A DNA stretch of 64,000 nt from Emydura subglobosa (lineage: Eukaryota > Chordata > Testudines > Chelidae), in contig ML679962.1 of NCBI GenBank assembly GCA_007922225.1, forward strand, positions 29,309,563 to 29,373,562. Direction: 5' to 3'. Shown in pieces: positions 13,701-28,700 of this stretch. A program made the translations under genes and the position numbers. The notes under the pieces are model-generated. The model searched no databases. It was given only the letters and a program-made list of their open reading frames with translations, and was not told where the DNA came from. The stretch's first letter is position 1. Every line of letters begins with the position of its first letter.

Positions 13701-16700
13701 ACAGTAGAAAGTTGACTGGAGAAGAAGTTTACTCTGGGACAGGAAATTGCATACTCAGATCTTCGATTAATAGAGAAATGAAATAAGAATGCTGAAGTAC
13801 TAGAAAATGATATGGCTCAGATAAGGGACTAAATTTTGTTTGATTTACACAGCAGTTCATAGACTTAAGTGGAACAAATCACCTGAGTTAGGTAAGCAGA
13901 TATTTGATAGATGTTAGGACCAAATTCTGCTCTTAGATATAGAAGTCATTGGGATTACAAGTGTAACTGAGAAGAGAATTTGACCCTGTGTCTAGTGTAG
14001 GTATGTATTTTTAATAGACTGGCTCTTTACAATATACATTAGAAGTGATAATTTCCTTAAGTATATAATTAATATATATAATGAATATATCATTGAATGT
14101 ACTAATTCACAATCAACCAGGGTCAGGATATAAAATGCTGCCTGTGAATATCTTTAAAGCTCCAGTATCTTTTGAGATTTTGGTATGTTTATCATCACAC
14201 CTCCTTCTGTTATTCTTTTACACTACTCAGTAACTTGCACCTTTTGATTGAAAAAGAAAAATAACAAGATTCCGTTTTAAAACAGGAGCAGGGACCCTGA
14301 TGTAAATGTGACATATAATACATTTAACCATCCAGTTTTTGAGTTCTAATAAATATTGAAAAAGATCCTATTTGTAAATGTAAAAAGAAAAAAACCCAGA
14401 AACCAACAACTCAGTTAGCAGTTATTATATTCATGTGTTTATAATTTCATCTTACTTTTCTCTTTCCAGTCATTCACTTCACTTCATCACAAACCACTGT
14501 CAGTTGACCTGACAGTTGAAAATGGACAAAGATTAAAAGTGATCTATGGCTCACTAGTGGGATTTCACGCTATCGATGTGGACTCCGGGTCTGTGTATGA
14601 CCTGTACTTGCCAACACATGTAAGATGTTACTTCCTAAAGCTGAAATAATTGAATCATTTCCATATTTATTCCTCATGGCTACAGGTTAATGGTGATTAG
14701 ATGAGTATTTTGGATCTAGGTTGTCTTCTAAGAACATGGATAATTTAGGTAGCCAACAAAATGTTATTGTTCAAACACTTTAGAAGCTCCAATGTTCAGT
14801 TCTATCTATTTCCTTTCCCTGATTTAGAGTTACTGCCCCTACTGATATGATCAAAGATTGATTTTTAATATATATACTACTGTTTATTTTACTGGGGCAT
14901 TCAGTAGGTTTGTGACTGAATTTAAGACATGCAACGAGAATGCAGTATCTAGAACTGCTGTGTTAGTTTGGGTCTTTTTTTAACAGTTGTTCAGTATGTT
15001 TTTGAGCATTGATAAGAAATATGCTATAACTGAAACCTGAAATTTGGTCCTGGTCACAAAGGACGTCATAGGAATTTATAAAAATAAGTCATTTTGATCT
15101 TTTGGAGGAAAGTCACCATTGTACTAAAAAGAATACAAATTTATCAAGCGGGAGAATCTAGGTATATTCTGATTCTCTGTCAGATGGGTGACTTAAGCCC
15201 CAATCCTGCATACAGTTAGGTATATACATAACTTTGCACCCATGAGCAGTCCCATTGACTTCTCACATGAGTAAAATTATGCTCGTATACAAGTGATTAC
15301 AGATCAGGGCCTCACTTTGTAAAATGGTCTTTGCCTTTTAATCATGCTACCACAGAGTCTGAAATCCTTGTTCAAATACGTTCACTGGCCTCCTTAATGC
15401 TGAGCACTGTCCATTAAATATACCTGGGAAATTTAAAAGAAGTCTTACAGAGCCCTAAGTATTTACTCAAAAGTTCCCAAAACAAAGCTGACATAGAGAT
15501 GTACAAGTGTTACCGGATCACAGCTGTTTAACCTATAGGTAGATCACTTAAATGCACATATCTTTCCTCTTACAGAACCGTATGTGTGTGTGTGTATGTT
15601 TATCACAAAACACACTCGTGAATGCATAGAGTGACCACTTAAAAATCCACTCATATAAACTCAATTCACAAAACTAAGCAGTTTTCACTATTAAATGTTA
15701 TGACACATTCTTAACATCCACTGGTTTGATTTTGTCCCAAATGAGGCGATACTTGGACAATCTCAGCAAGTTGCAGTTTTGCATCGGTAGAGAAGACGAC
15801 GATTGTAATGGTGGGGTAATGCCCAACGTGCAGAAGAACATACACTTTAACAGAAGATTGATAGAGCTGAGGTCAAAGGAAGTAGTGCATGGAGCTAACC
15901 ACAATGAGATTGAAAGACACAATTTTGAGTATTTTAAGAAGCTTAAACCCTCCCACGCTGACTCTTGCCAAAGGAAGAAAGACGTTCAAGGGACCATTCA
16001 AGATGGAAGTCCATTCTGTGTGCTACCTCTACTAGATCATGGCCATGTGAATCTGCTGCTACTGCTGGATCAGCACAAAAAAAACCAAAAAACCCTGCCA
16101 GAAGTGACCAAAGGGCCTGGTTCTATCCAGTGTGGTGTTTTTGTTTTGTTGTTAATCTTTTTAGTGACGATGGCTACACACTGAAGCAGTAGATTCAGAC
16201 ACCTACAGAAGTTTGGGAAATTGGAACACAAATGGCTTCTAAGGCTCCAGTCCTTCGATGGGTTCCATGCCTGTGGGCCCTTGTGCTCACAGGGTCCACT
16301 AGTATGGATTTCAGGGCAAGGCTGGGGCCTAACTCCAAAATGGGCCAGACCAAATCCCCTGAACTTTGGGAAACCAGCCCTATGGCAGCTTATCTCTGGA
16401 AACCCACGTAAAGACCACCCCAACAATTAGCACCCACTGAACTATGCCAACGCAGTTTTTCCAGCAGCCACCATACTGTTAATTTTGTAAACTTATTTCA
16501 TTAAAATGTAACTCATGTAGATACTTAGGTATTGAAAACAATGTTTCATCTTGCAGCTAGTAGCTTCATTGTTTATGGCACCATTCAAAGTTCAGACCAG
16601 TTTACACAACTAAGCAGGATTGCCCGCACACTGTATGTGTAATTTGGTTTGTAAGCATGGCAAATGATTTCTTGTCAAAGAGATCATTAGTGTAATTACC

Positions 16701-19700
16701 ACAAAAGATAAAAGGTAAGGGGAAAGGTGAACCTTTTTAAAGGTTTTAGTTTTGCAGAACACTTCAGATCTAATGATGTACATCAGGAAAGATATTTCCC
16801 AGGTGAACGCCCTGAATATGGGGCACCTGTAGAAGGGCTGTGACTCCATTTGTGTGCACTCTTCCACTAGAAGTCAGCATGTGCTAAAAATTCTTTTTCC
16901 CTTGAGAGCGTTGGATCAGAAATAAATGTGCTGCTACAGTGGGCTGTATCTCTTAGGGTGTTTTGTTATTTTAGGGATTGCCTGATAGACGATAATTATC
17001 TCGAGGAGGCTTTCAGTGTTGGCAGCCCAGACTTACTCTAATCTAACAGACTGAATTTAGACACGCTTGCTTTCTGTACCCACTTTGCCCTGTTCTCTCT
17101 CTGTCTTGTCTGCTTCAATTGCTCATGAGAATACCAAGGCAACGCATTAAAATTGCTCTCCGACTCTGGATACCTATTTTAGTGTTACGGATAGTAGTTG
17201 CGGAGACACGGACTCAAGTGGTTGACTTGAGTGTATTCAGTTTGGCAAGTACAGCTTCTGTGCTTTCTTTTCTGTTCATTGTGCCGTTTTAGTTTGCATA
17301 AATGTATTGGGTTGAGAAAGAAAGATATGTGTGTTACTGGCTTGTGAAAAATAACACGACGCTCCACTTGTCTATCTCTTGCTGTGAAAATGCTGTTTGC
17401 TGGGCTATTTCATTTGTTTAGATAAAAGGAAAAGATCCTGTTACTGTTTTAGAAATGCTTAGTTATTGTTTTGTTTTATATCTGAAAGTACCTTCCATAA
17501 AAACTCACCTACATAGCTGTATGCTTCTTATAAATCCCTTCTCACTTGGGAAGTGTGTTGGCAGTTGAGAGAGAGATTCTGGAACCCATACTGCTGTTTG
17601 AATATTTTGTTGTGTGCAATGCATCATTCCTGTGGAGTAAGTGTAAAATGTACACCCAAAGGTATTTAAAGTAGCACTTTGTATGTTTAAGGACCAGTGT
17701 ATGCGAAGTAGAGATGCTTGCATTTGGAAAGCTCCGGTGATGCTTTCAAACTACCCTAAATATTGTTTCATCATAAGTGCCAATGAATCATTGTTGTAGC
17801 TCATAAGTTATGCTAGGTCTGTATCACAGAAAATGGAAGCGTTGGGTTGCTAGAATAGGGAAGACGAGTAAGTTGTCCCCTATCGTCTTCTAAAATCATC
17901 TTTGAATTAAAGTACTGCTCACATTCCTTCTGTCACTTTATATAATACCAGCATTTCATGAACAAGCCAGTAAATCTCATTGTATCTCAGATGCTGCTTG
18001 TCTTCTTTCAAATAAGAAATACTTGTAAATATAAAGTGAAATATTGAACAGTGACTTCTATACAAACCTAGTATAATAATATCTAAAAGGGGGGAAATAT
18101 AATAGCCCATTTCCAAGGTTAGCTAGCAAAATATACAGCCCATTTTAAATCAGGTATTTACTTTCTGAGAGCTGTGAGTCAATTGTTTTTATTACTCTGC
18201 CGAGCTACTTAGATGTGGTCATTAAAATTGCAGTCCATTTTCTGATATAAATCTTAGTAAAATATGATTCCAGATCCAGGGGTCTATTCACCCACATGCC
18301 ATTATCATCCTCCCCAATACCAGTGGAATGGAACTTCTACTCACCTATGAAGACGAAGGAGTCTACATTAATATATATGGGCACTTCACAAAGGAAACTG
18401 TTTTACAGTGGGGAGAAATGCCAGCGTCTGTAGGTGAGTATGAAAATCAGCACTGTGTTGACTGTAAGATCCTGTTGTATGAAGACTGAGTTCGTTATTA
18501 GGTTTGTGTCCACCTGAAAGGAGTTGTGTGGCATATCATGCAATTTCTGAGCAAAACAGACCTCTAATGAGCAGATAGATGTACATGTATTTCTGTACGT
18601 GCTTTAGAAAATCAATTATTATAAAAGGGTCTCTGCATTTCTTTGTATTCATTTCGTGGTGTTTATTCCATAAAGGGTTTACTGCACAGCCAGAATTTGT
18701 ATAATAGGATGCAGGCCTTCCAATATGTACATTCTTGGGTCTGGTAACCACTTTAGTGGGTTACAAAGGGATGAAAAAGTGCTGCTGTTTCCTACTTTGA
18801 ATCTTTCGTATTCCAGTGTTTTGTATAGAAATTCGCAATGTGTAGAAAGTACAGTAATTCTATAAACATAACAGTCTATCAAATGGTCCTTTATTTTTAT
18901 CATCCTCCATTCAGAGTACAACAGATCAGATATAGCTCTAGATAGGCTGTCTGACTATCCATATTTTCATCTGGCCTCATAAATGCTGAAAAGGAGGGTC
19001 TGATTATTTTTCATCAGGATTGTTTTTTTCACTTCAGTTTCCAATTGTTAATGTTGTAACTGAGAACAAAGGAAACCCACATCTAGCAGGTTTTTGCATT
19101 TGTAAATTTCACCTGATTCTTTGGTTTTTTATTTCTGTGAATTCTTATTTTTCTTCATCCTTTTTATTTTTTTAAAGTCATAAGCAACTCTTAGCAAAAC
19201 TATCCTAACAATTTGGCAGCAGTTCGCTGCAGGCCACAATGAGAGACTGAGCATATAGACCCTAAGTCTTTTCTGATTTATACTGGTGTAAATCTGGAGT
19301 TACTCCAGTAAGTCGGTAAAATTGCACAAAACCAAGATAAGCGAGAGACCCATATTTTCTAGCGGGCTTCCAGCCACTCTTGAGAGCATGTGACCCACCT
19401 CTGTCTTGAACTCAGGCACCTTCATGGTACCATATTTGGTGTACTGCCCCATAGCTCTGAACAGCAAAATCACTTTAAAGTCATTTTAAGAATAGGTTCA
19501 CTTTTGTATGTACTAAGGACGTCCACACTAAAAAGTTAGGTCAATCCTGCTACATTGCTCAGGGGTGTGAAAAATCCACGTAGTTAAACCAACCTAACCC
19601 TGGGTGTCGACAGCGCAAGGTCGATGGAAGAATTCTTCCATCTCTTGGCGAGAAGGAGAACCTTACGCATCACTGTAGTAAGTGTCTACACTGAAGCGTT

Positions 19701-22700
19701 GCATTGGGGCGGCTGCAACTTTCTCGTGAAGACATCGCCTTAGGGGTATGGAAAAACCACATGCCTGACCAAATTAGCTATGCCAACAAACTCTCCCAGT
19801 GTAGACACAGCTATACCAACAGACTAGGTACTGTACCTTCCTTCTCCTCTGACAAATGGTATCTCTTCGCTTTTCAACCCAAATCTCGAGCTGTAGGGTA
19901 AAATTAAAACATGTCAAGTACATGCTCCTCTATGCCGTATTAATGTTTAATGCCATAGTAGGACATATTGAGCCCCTACATTCCTCAAGCTAACGTCAGT
20001 AGCACAGTACAAAACAATCACTGATAAAAGAACCATTACCCAGTGTGGTTAGGAAAAGAAAAATTCTCTCTGGGAGTAATTGGAAACTGGATTGCAAAAT
20101 GGGTTGCAAGGACAGAGGAGCCTGCAGGAAGCATATGATGCCATGGAAAGTATATTTCTTTAGCGTGAATAGGAGCAGCATGCTCTTAAGAAGGGCATAA
20201 CATTACAGTTTAAAAAGCAATCGTAATGTTTTCTCCAAAGTAATGTTGGGGCATATATCATCAGCTTCAATGTTTAAGCCCTCTTTTCTTCTTCCTATAA
20301 ATGCTCCATTGCTTTGCACTCATTTTTCCCTTTGGGAAGCAACAGAATTTTAAAACTGGCTTCATTTACCTTCCTGTGCTGGAAAACATGGTCCCGGATC
20401 TTGTCTCTAATGATTTTTAAAGCATGGATGAACGTGTAGCTATTATGAGATTGTCTGATTGTATTACTTTAATACGTGGTAAGTGCCAGCAGAGTGCTTG
20501 GCTCGGTATAAAACACAGTCCTTGTCCCGAGGTGTTTCCGTATAGGAGATGAACAAAGATAAGACAGAATTACAGAGGGAGCCCCTGAGGCAGAAAATAC
20601 AGGGTGATATATAAGGAATTAAGGGCTTTGTTACCTTGAGCTTCAGAAAAGAAGTTGCAGAAAGGTTTGCGTACACGACAACTCGTAAGGCATGCTTGGA
20701 AATGCGGAGTTTGTGACTTTGGGCACCTGTAGTCATCAACAAGAATATTCCCGGCTAATCCGGAGTTAGAGGGAGATTTTCCGAAGCTCAAAGAACAGTC
20801 AGTGAGAGTTGTGCTCCTAACTACATGTTGTGCCTTTACAAATCCCCGTCGCTTAAAGCGGTGAGTCAGTGAATCCGCAGAAACGTGCTGGTGGTTTGTA
20901 AAGATCTCCTGTGCACTGGGCGGCTTTGTCGCAGATAGGGATTCAAGGCAGATCTCCCCCTGGATGTAAACTGAAATCACTGGAGCTAAACAGATTTACA
21001 CCAGCTGGGGCCCTGGTCCTTCATGCTAGTGAAACGGCAGCTGACATTTCTTCAAGATGCTTTGCTGTGCAATAGAAAGGGGGCGCACCAACTTTTGCAT
21101 AGGGTGGATAGCATCATAATAAAAAGATAGTCTTGGGGCTATTTCCCTTCCCAGTCATGATCGCAGGAAAGTATTTGAATGGATTTTTAATTATTGTTAA
21201 TGGAGCCGGGAACAGCAAGGAGAACACAGCTCTGCAGACAAACCGTGCAGTCTATCCTTGGAAGGAAAGCATTCTCTCTCTCTCTCTCTATTCCCTTTCC
21301 GCTGGCCAGGGCTCAGCCACTAGCCTCCAAACAGCCCTTTCCATCATCACTTCAATAAGTCCACCTTGAAGCCACTGCACTTCCAATATTACCGCTGAAT
21401 CATTGTCTGAACACTCTTGACTATCCCAGCACAGGGTGTTTTGGAGCAGAAATTGTCAATCATAACAAATTGGACAGTGATCTTGCCATGTGGCACCAGA
21501 TGTTCCACTTGTGATTGGAGTCAAAGTTCATTTAGAGGCAAACTGGACCCAGACCTTTACTTCCAGTTCAAACCAAACCTTAACTTTGGGGTTGTCAAAG
21601 AGCCCCATTTAGTATTTTCTTGCAAGTGCGCGTTTCCCACCAATGCTCACTCATATTCTTGTTCCTCTGAAATTCTTGGCTCAGGCCAAAAGCATTAAAA
21701 TCTTATTGAGAGAAGCTCAGGATATCACATCTCTTGCTTGGCCAAAACTAGGAGGAACTTGCAAGTTTCACAAGAAATCCTGTTCCCTTGAAACTTCCAG
21801 GCTTAGCTAGGTTCTGACAACAATCCGTGTGAACTATTTTGTGAAGTTAAGTTATAACTTCATAATGGGAAAACTTGGGTTTCCAGAGATAAGCTGCCAG
21901 AGGTGAAAGGCTTGCGTGTTAATTCAGGGTTCTAGCTAGCCATCACTCGCTTGAGTCTCAATATATGTTCTCATTTCTTAACGAAATTATTTTGGATGGT
22001 AAACTTCCCTAATCTGTTAGCATGTCGTAAGTGATTGAGAAAGGTGGCAAATTCTTGCAATATAATTGACAGATTTAGGGCAGGAATAGTAAAAATAGCA
22101 GCCTCTTGTAGTCTTTAAGGTGGGACCTGGATGGCCAATCCACAGATTAATCAGAAATTGGAAAGAGGAAATGCAAATCCAGTGGGAAATAAAATTGTAG
22201 AGCTACTCTATATTTAATCAGTGAGATGTTTCAGATATGTAGTGCTAAACACAAATAGAGATATCGTGTTTTCTTTATATAACACACGACCTCAATAAAG
22301 GTACAGGAAACATGAAGTTAATAGGATTCAGGGAACTTTTGTCCTTTCATTTCGTAAAGAATTATTAAAAGCATCAATTTTTTTTTGAGGGGGGGCTGGA
22401 TGTCCTTTCTCAGGTGCATTTAGGAAGCGGAAATGATGCTGATGCAGAGAAATGGAAAACTCTAGCCAAAGCATCTTAAAATGACATTGCAACACACTTT
22501 ATTGGTTCATGAAATAATTGCAGCCCAGTTCGTGCAAAGAAGTTCTCTGCCCATTTCAGAATGATTCTTACTGTCCTTAAGAATACGACTGCGTGGACCT
22601 CATTCCTGTACCCATAGTGCAACCTCAAAATTACCTGGGCTCTGTTTATACACACTCAAGTATTGATTGAGGAATGAGCAGCTACTATAAGCCTAGAAGC

Positions 22701-25700
22701 TTGGAATGTAGATACATAGATATTTATACATGTTTTAAAGTCTTATTGAAAACACACTACGTTGTGTGTAACTTTGTTTTGGTAGGGACACGCTGCGTAT
22801 CAGAGCATGTGCACCTTAGCCCCTGTCCAGTGCAACCTAACCAGGATGTATATCAGAAGAGCATTTTCCTTCCCTAGGTAGTTTCTTAAAGAATCTGAGT
22901 TGGTCCCAATGTGACTTCACCCAGCATTTAATTTCTTTCAAGGGCCTCTTCTTCAGTTAGACACGCTTAGTCCTCTCTCATTCAGCAACTGCTTGGTGCA
23001 TACCCTGCACTCAGCCCATGGCTGGGAAGCAAACTATCCTTTTCAGGAGCAGCATGTCCCTCCGACTTCTAGCATGTCAGAGAATGACCAGGTTTTACCC
23101 ATCTCACCAGAGACTGTACCCACTGCGACATCGCTCACTTTCACTGGGCCACGGGCAGTGACATTGAACGCAGCTCTAGCCTCAGAGCGATCATTCACAA
23201 CTGCTGGGCTGGACATGACGTAACTGCGCAGCATAGGCAGGGTCCATAGGATCTGCAGCCACAGACACTGCAGTGAAAGGAAGCACGGAGCAGTGGCTAG
23301 AGTGCTAGCCTGGCACTTGAGAAACCTGGGTTTATCCCTGCTTGGCCACAGGCTTCATGTGTGACCTTGGGCAGCTCACTCTCTGGGCCTCAGTATCCCC
23401 ATCTGTGAAATGGAAACTTGGCTGCCTCACAGGGGGTTTGTGAGGATAAATATGTTCAAGTCTGTGAGGTGCTCAGATAATATAGTGATGGGGACATACT
23501 AGTACCTTAGATAGCTATAAATTCACTCCTGATCACTGAATACCATTCTTTGTCCTGACCGTAGCTGGAGGTGAGGCAAGAGTAGGAATAAGAGTCCTGA
23601 ACTCCCTACACCAGTCCTCGGGCATAGCTAGATCTCTCTTCAGGGCGCGACCAAATCTCCTTCCGTCCCACCGAGCAAGCACCAGTAATTGCCTGGGAAT
23701 TCAGTTCCAGCTGAGCCAGCTATGGGACCGAGCTTCATCACACCACAGAACGTTGCAGGCAATTTTCCCCTCCTCTCTCAACAAACATTTTTCCCTTTGA
23801 TTGTCTAAAAAATATTGCACATTTTTCCAAAAAAGTGGGGAAGGAGTGAAGATCCCCATTCCACGGGGAGGAGGAGGAGGAGGTCTTCCCAGGCCACTGC
23901 TTTTGTTGCTTTTGGGACAGCAGTGGTCATCGAAAAGCATATTCAATTAAGATCTACATAAACGCTAGATGTTGACCCTTTTTACTCTGAGCAAAGTCGT
24001 CACTGCTCCTTGTCCTTGCTGATGTTCATGCCATTTGTGCATTTGCCTAAAGTAGCTCTCCCACGTGCTTGTACAAAAGCCAGCCTCCGTACGTTTTCTT
24101 CAGTGAGTTTAAAGTGCACATTGACTCATTCCATAATTGAAATGACCAGGTCAAAGCAGTGTAAATGCTTTTTTGCTCCTAAAGTGGGCTTTTGATATCT
24201 TGATGCAGACATGCAGAAGTGGAGTCAGAAACTCTCACTGCATACTGTACATATTTAGTTTGTTAATTTCAGACTTCCTGTTCTAAACCACTCAGAAAAA
24301 GGAAGTTGTAACAACATAAAATTATTGGGCCTGATTCTGATCTCACGGACATGGGCGTAAATCAGGCGTGATTCTGTTGAAGCCAGTGGAGTAGAACCAG
24401 TGTGAGATCAGAATCAGCACCATTGGGTAAGGAGGATATAAAAGTAAAGGGCACAGATATCAAAGAAAGGAAAGGAAATTGTACTAACCCTGGGCCTGCT
24501 TCTGATTTCAGTTCTACTTACGTCATTCACATTCCAGTAGAATATAATATTGGTCGTAGACCATACATGGAAACTTTATTTTGTAGGCAATGGCTCAGAG
24601 CATGGTATCAGTTTCAGTCCACTGAAATTAATGAATCTACACTGGCTGAATAGATGGCCCTGTAATTTCTTTCACTTCTTCTTATGTCCCAGACCCGCTT
24701 TCCATTTGAAGCAGATGTTTCCTTTGATTGGGGCTGAGTGACATATCCTCAGCTTAACGTTAATGCTGCACTGTAGATGATTTTGTGTAAGGCACACCAC
24801 TCAGGTGTTCCCTTCTCTCCTGTAGACCATGCCTCTCAGCTCCACGATCTATTAGGGCCCTGATTCTGATCTGAGTCACCCGGTTTAAATCACGGGTCGG
24901 TCCACTGATGTCACGCTGTTTACGCTGTTGTAAAATGGTGTAAGAGGAACTACAATTCACTCACAAATATAGATGTCTTTCAGAGGTCAGCAGCCAGGAG
25001 CACAGATGGCTAACAAAGATCATTTTAGTTACAGATGGCCAGCACCACAATACACAGGTAGAGACTTGCGGAACCCCAGTCAGGGGTTTGCATGTCCCTG
25101 GCGTTTGGGAAAGAATTTCTCTGTTCCACCACAGAGATAGGTTTGATGCTATTGGTACTTTGATTGAAACGTGCCTATATCAATTGACAAATTTAAGTTC
25201 TCAGGTACGTTGACTTGCCAGGAAAAGTTCAGTGGGTCGATTTAAAGAAGGGGCCTGGTACATCTCCTTACATTGTGCCTCCATTGTACAATACTTTGGG
25301 GGAGGAAATCGGGTCTCACATGAACATGATAGTAAGTAGGGCTGTGTCCAATCATCCAAGAATTCTTATCTTACATGATTTGGAGGTTATAACGAAGTAT
25401 AATTAAGCTGTTATTGACAACATTAAGGATACCATCAAATTGAGCTCTGCCAAATACAGCTGACTGATATGCAGACATGGGATATTTGGAAACGCCAGTG
25501 AAGAGTTCACATAGTCTGAAAGATTAAAAAAAGAGGAGTGTGAGTGGATTAAATCTTTGTTCCTGGACCTGTATGGTTAACATTTAAATTGACAGCATAC
25601 CTATATAATGGTTTTGTTTGATTTTTGTGTTGTTATTTGCATATGCCTGTTTTTTCTCCCCAATACAAGGTGTGTATTAAGCGAAAAAGGTAAAAAGGAA

Positions 25701-28700
25701 TGTTAAGGATGCAAAGTCAAGCACTCAAAAGTTAGGAAATGCCAGACTTAAAGTTGCCAGTGAAAACTTAATTAGGCCCCCTGATGCCTATGCATTATTA
25801 TGTAGTCGTCAATTACATGATCACACGACCCTTGTCTTTCGGTGCATGGGCAGTTGTACAACATTTCTTTGTATCATCCTTTTCCATATGTGGCCCTGGG
25901 GCTTATTTACTTTACACCATCCAAACCTTGCTCTGAAGACAGAATTATTAGTTTTCTCCTGGGCATTCTGTGGCACTTATCCCTATAGTATTAAGAATTA
26001 AGTAGAGAATCCAATCTCTCACCCCTCTACATTTCTGTCAGGCTGTTTCCTCCTCCTCCTCCTGGATGCCAGCAAGGGACTGTTAAGAGCACAGGTGAAA
26101 CAGTTTCCCTGCTCTCAGTGCCCACAGTAGCCCCGACAACCAGGAAGAGCAATTGCAGAGAAAGTCCAGTTCAGCCCCAATTTGTAGCTTGCTTAGTCAC
26201 TCTGTCGGGATGGTGCATGAGCAGCCCAGTCATCACATAGGAGTGAGGGGATGAAAAATGTTCAGCACACAGAATCTCCAGAGAAAATAGCTGCCAGCCT
26301 CTACAAGTATCCACGGAAGATGTGGAAACCGAGATTTTTCGGATGCTCATCGCTTGGCCAAATTATGGGGCACTAGAGACTCTCAACCATGCAGGATTTT
26401 CTTAACATGGGCAAAATAACATATTTTCCTCTAGCCTTGTTCTCTGAAGTAGCCTGGCCATTTTAGCTGAAATTTTCCAAAAAACTTGAGCCTGAGGCAG
26501 ACATCTAGTATGGCAAATTTCAACCAGAAAGCTTAAAGTTTGGCAAAGTTATAAGCAAACGGAAAACTGGGAATGTGTAATGGGACGTGTCAGACAACCC
26601 TAACTATAGGCACCACTACCAGTTCCACCTAGAATTTGAACAAGACAAAAATGAAAAATTAAGATCTTTGCAGCCCAGGTGGGAGGAGCATTTCACTGAG
26701 GAGACAGAATTTGCACAAGATCATAATTAGAGAAATTTGTTTGTGCAAAAATTGTCAAGCAAGTTTATATTAGCCCATTAACAGGAAGAAGTAAATGGAA
26801 CTTCGGTACAGTCACGTTGGCATTGTCCCTGGATCTACTGAACTAGTGAACTATCGCTGTGTCCTCCAACTTCATACATCAGTGTCTAGTGGATGGTAAA
26901 TCTTTAAAACGTAAACCGACACAGCAGGTTTTAAGGAAAACACTAATGCTCACACTAACTGGGGGGCAGATGGGAGTTTTGGTGAAGCTACAAAAGCAGT
27001 GAAATCCAACCTTTTCTCTAGATAATTTCACAGCACCCGCATTCTTAGTCTAATGAAATCACATTTCAGCGTTAGGAAGAAGCGCCTATTCTGCATGTTG
27101 AATATCTAGAGCATAAATAATGTGTTTTCACCTTGGAAATGCCTATGTACACTAAGTTCAGGGCTTTCAGAAAGGCTTTCCTTGAAACTGCCTAATTTGA
27201 ACTCCCATTGGAATAAACTTCTTGAGCACCATGCTAATTTATAAACTGTTTGCCAGATTTTAAGGGAATATTATGGCAGGCTTCCACAGCGCTGTATATG
27301 CTGCATTTCCAAAAGGCAATAATAGGTTCACATGGAAACAGAGAGTAACCAGAAAATGCTCTGCTGTTATTTAATAACAGTATCAGAGTGTCGTTCCTCT
27401 GACACCAGAGGCAGAATTTGGTGCCCCATGGGTTTAGCTTTTTAATTTGTGTATTTCTAATTCTGTCCTCAGATATATGCATGCCATTATCCTTGTACCT
27501 GAAGATAGAATTTGGAACACAATAGTAAATTGATGGATGATAAATGGATGACATGTGATTCTAAAACATATCGAACTGTATCATTTCTAGCGCTTTCAAT
27601 GTAAAAGGTGGTGTCCTACCTCCCCTCCCCATTCCCATCCAAAATGCAAAGTCCTAACAATACCTCTGCTTAAGGAAATCTTGGAAGTCCATTGAGTAAC
27701 TTACAATCAAAAGGTAAACTCAGTTAGTTCTCTACAAGGTTAACCCACTGTGTCCATGTTTGTGTATATATCTCTGGGCTTGGCAGCATTAGATTTGTAT
27801 CTGTAAATGTTGGTGAACATCGATTTCACCATATACTCAGAAACTGACTAAAAAATTATTCCCATTCATAATACAGTAATTGAAATTTCCAGCTAGGCAA
27901 AGTCAGAAAAATGCTGCTCGAGAACTTCTTAGAGTTTGAATCACTTTGTATATTTTGACGTGATGTGTTTTAAAAATTGTAAAACTTTACACTTTTTGAA
28001 TCTCAACTTCCACTGTCATTAAATTATTGTCTAACCCTCCCACAATTTCCCGCAGCTGTGCAAATTTAAATCAACAAAAACTGGGGGGGGAAAAAATGCT
28101 TAAAATAAGCATCAATATTGTCCACAAAAAAGAAGTCAAAATCTACTAAGCTTATATATAAACAATGCCAGTGTGTCTACTTGAGCAAGTAAAGGTTTTG
28201 CAGTTTCAGGTCACGAGGCAACATATTTAATTAGTATTGTTCTTAAAGGATGTGAGCAAAGCCCTGAGGACAGGGTTGGACATGTCACCAAAATCCCTAG
28301 AGAAAAGAACAGCCATTGCTGAAGCAATTAGGCATATTTTTGCAGTTTTAGGATGCTGAGCATGCTAAATTATGCCAGCAGATCACAAATTAGAGCTCTT
28401 TCTAAAGTGTAACACTTTTATCTAGCCGTTAAACAATAGAGCACAGCAGCAAACCTGGGTGCTCTGATCTAGCTGCAAATTTTAAGAAATTCCTTTAAAA
28501 ATGTAATATTTACGGTGCAAATGTCCTAGAAGAACATACACTAACGCTACACAATAGCGCCTCGCACAGGGAGAGAAGACCATGTACGAGACCTCGGTAT
28601 ATTAAGTTAATTTAGAAAAAGACTTTCTGGGTAACTAAAACCACAGGGCCAGATTGTCCTTCCAGCAAGATGTGAGAGTGAGGGAACCCTCAATGAGTTG

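Larger units (their letters stand above)
14620..18273 (+). other. NRK intron with a 152-codon orphan ORF
   Basis: The intron contains a palindromic short repeat (15197-15313) and an unexplained open frame at 15726-16184, described separately. The rest is AT-rich with no recognised elements. Confidence 0.5.

Noticed and set aside
20570..20980. 136-codon minus-strand ORF in an NRK intron
   Set aside because: No recognisable domain and no support from splice sites; a chance open frame is the simplest reading.
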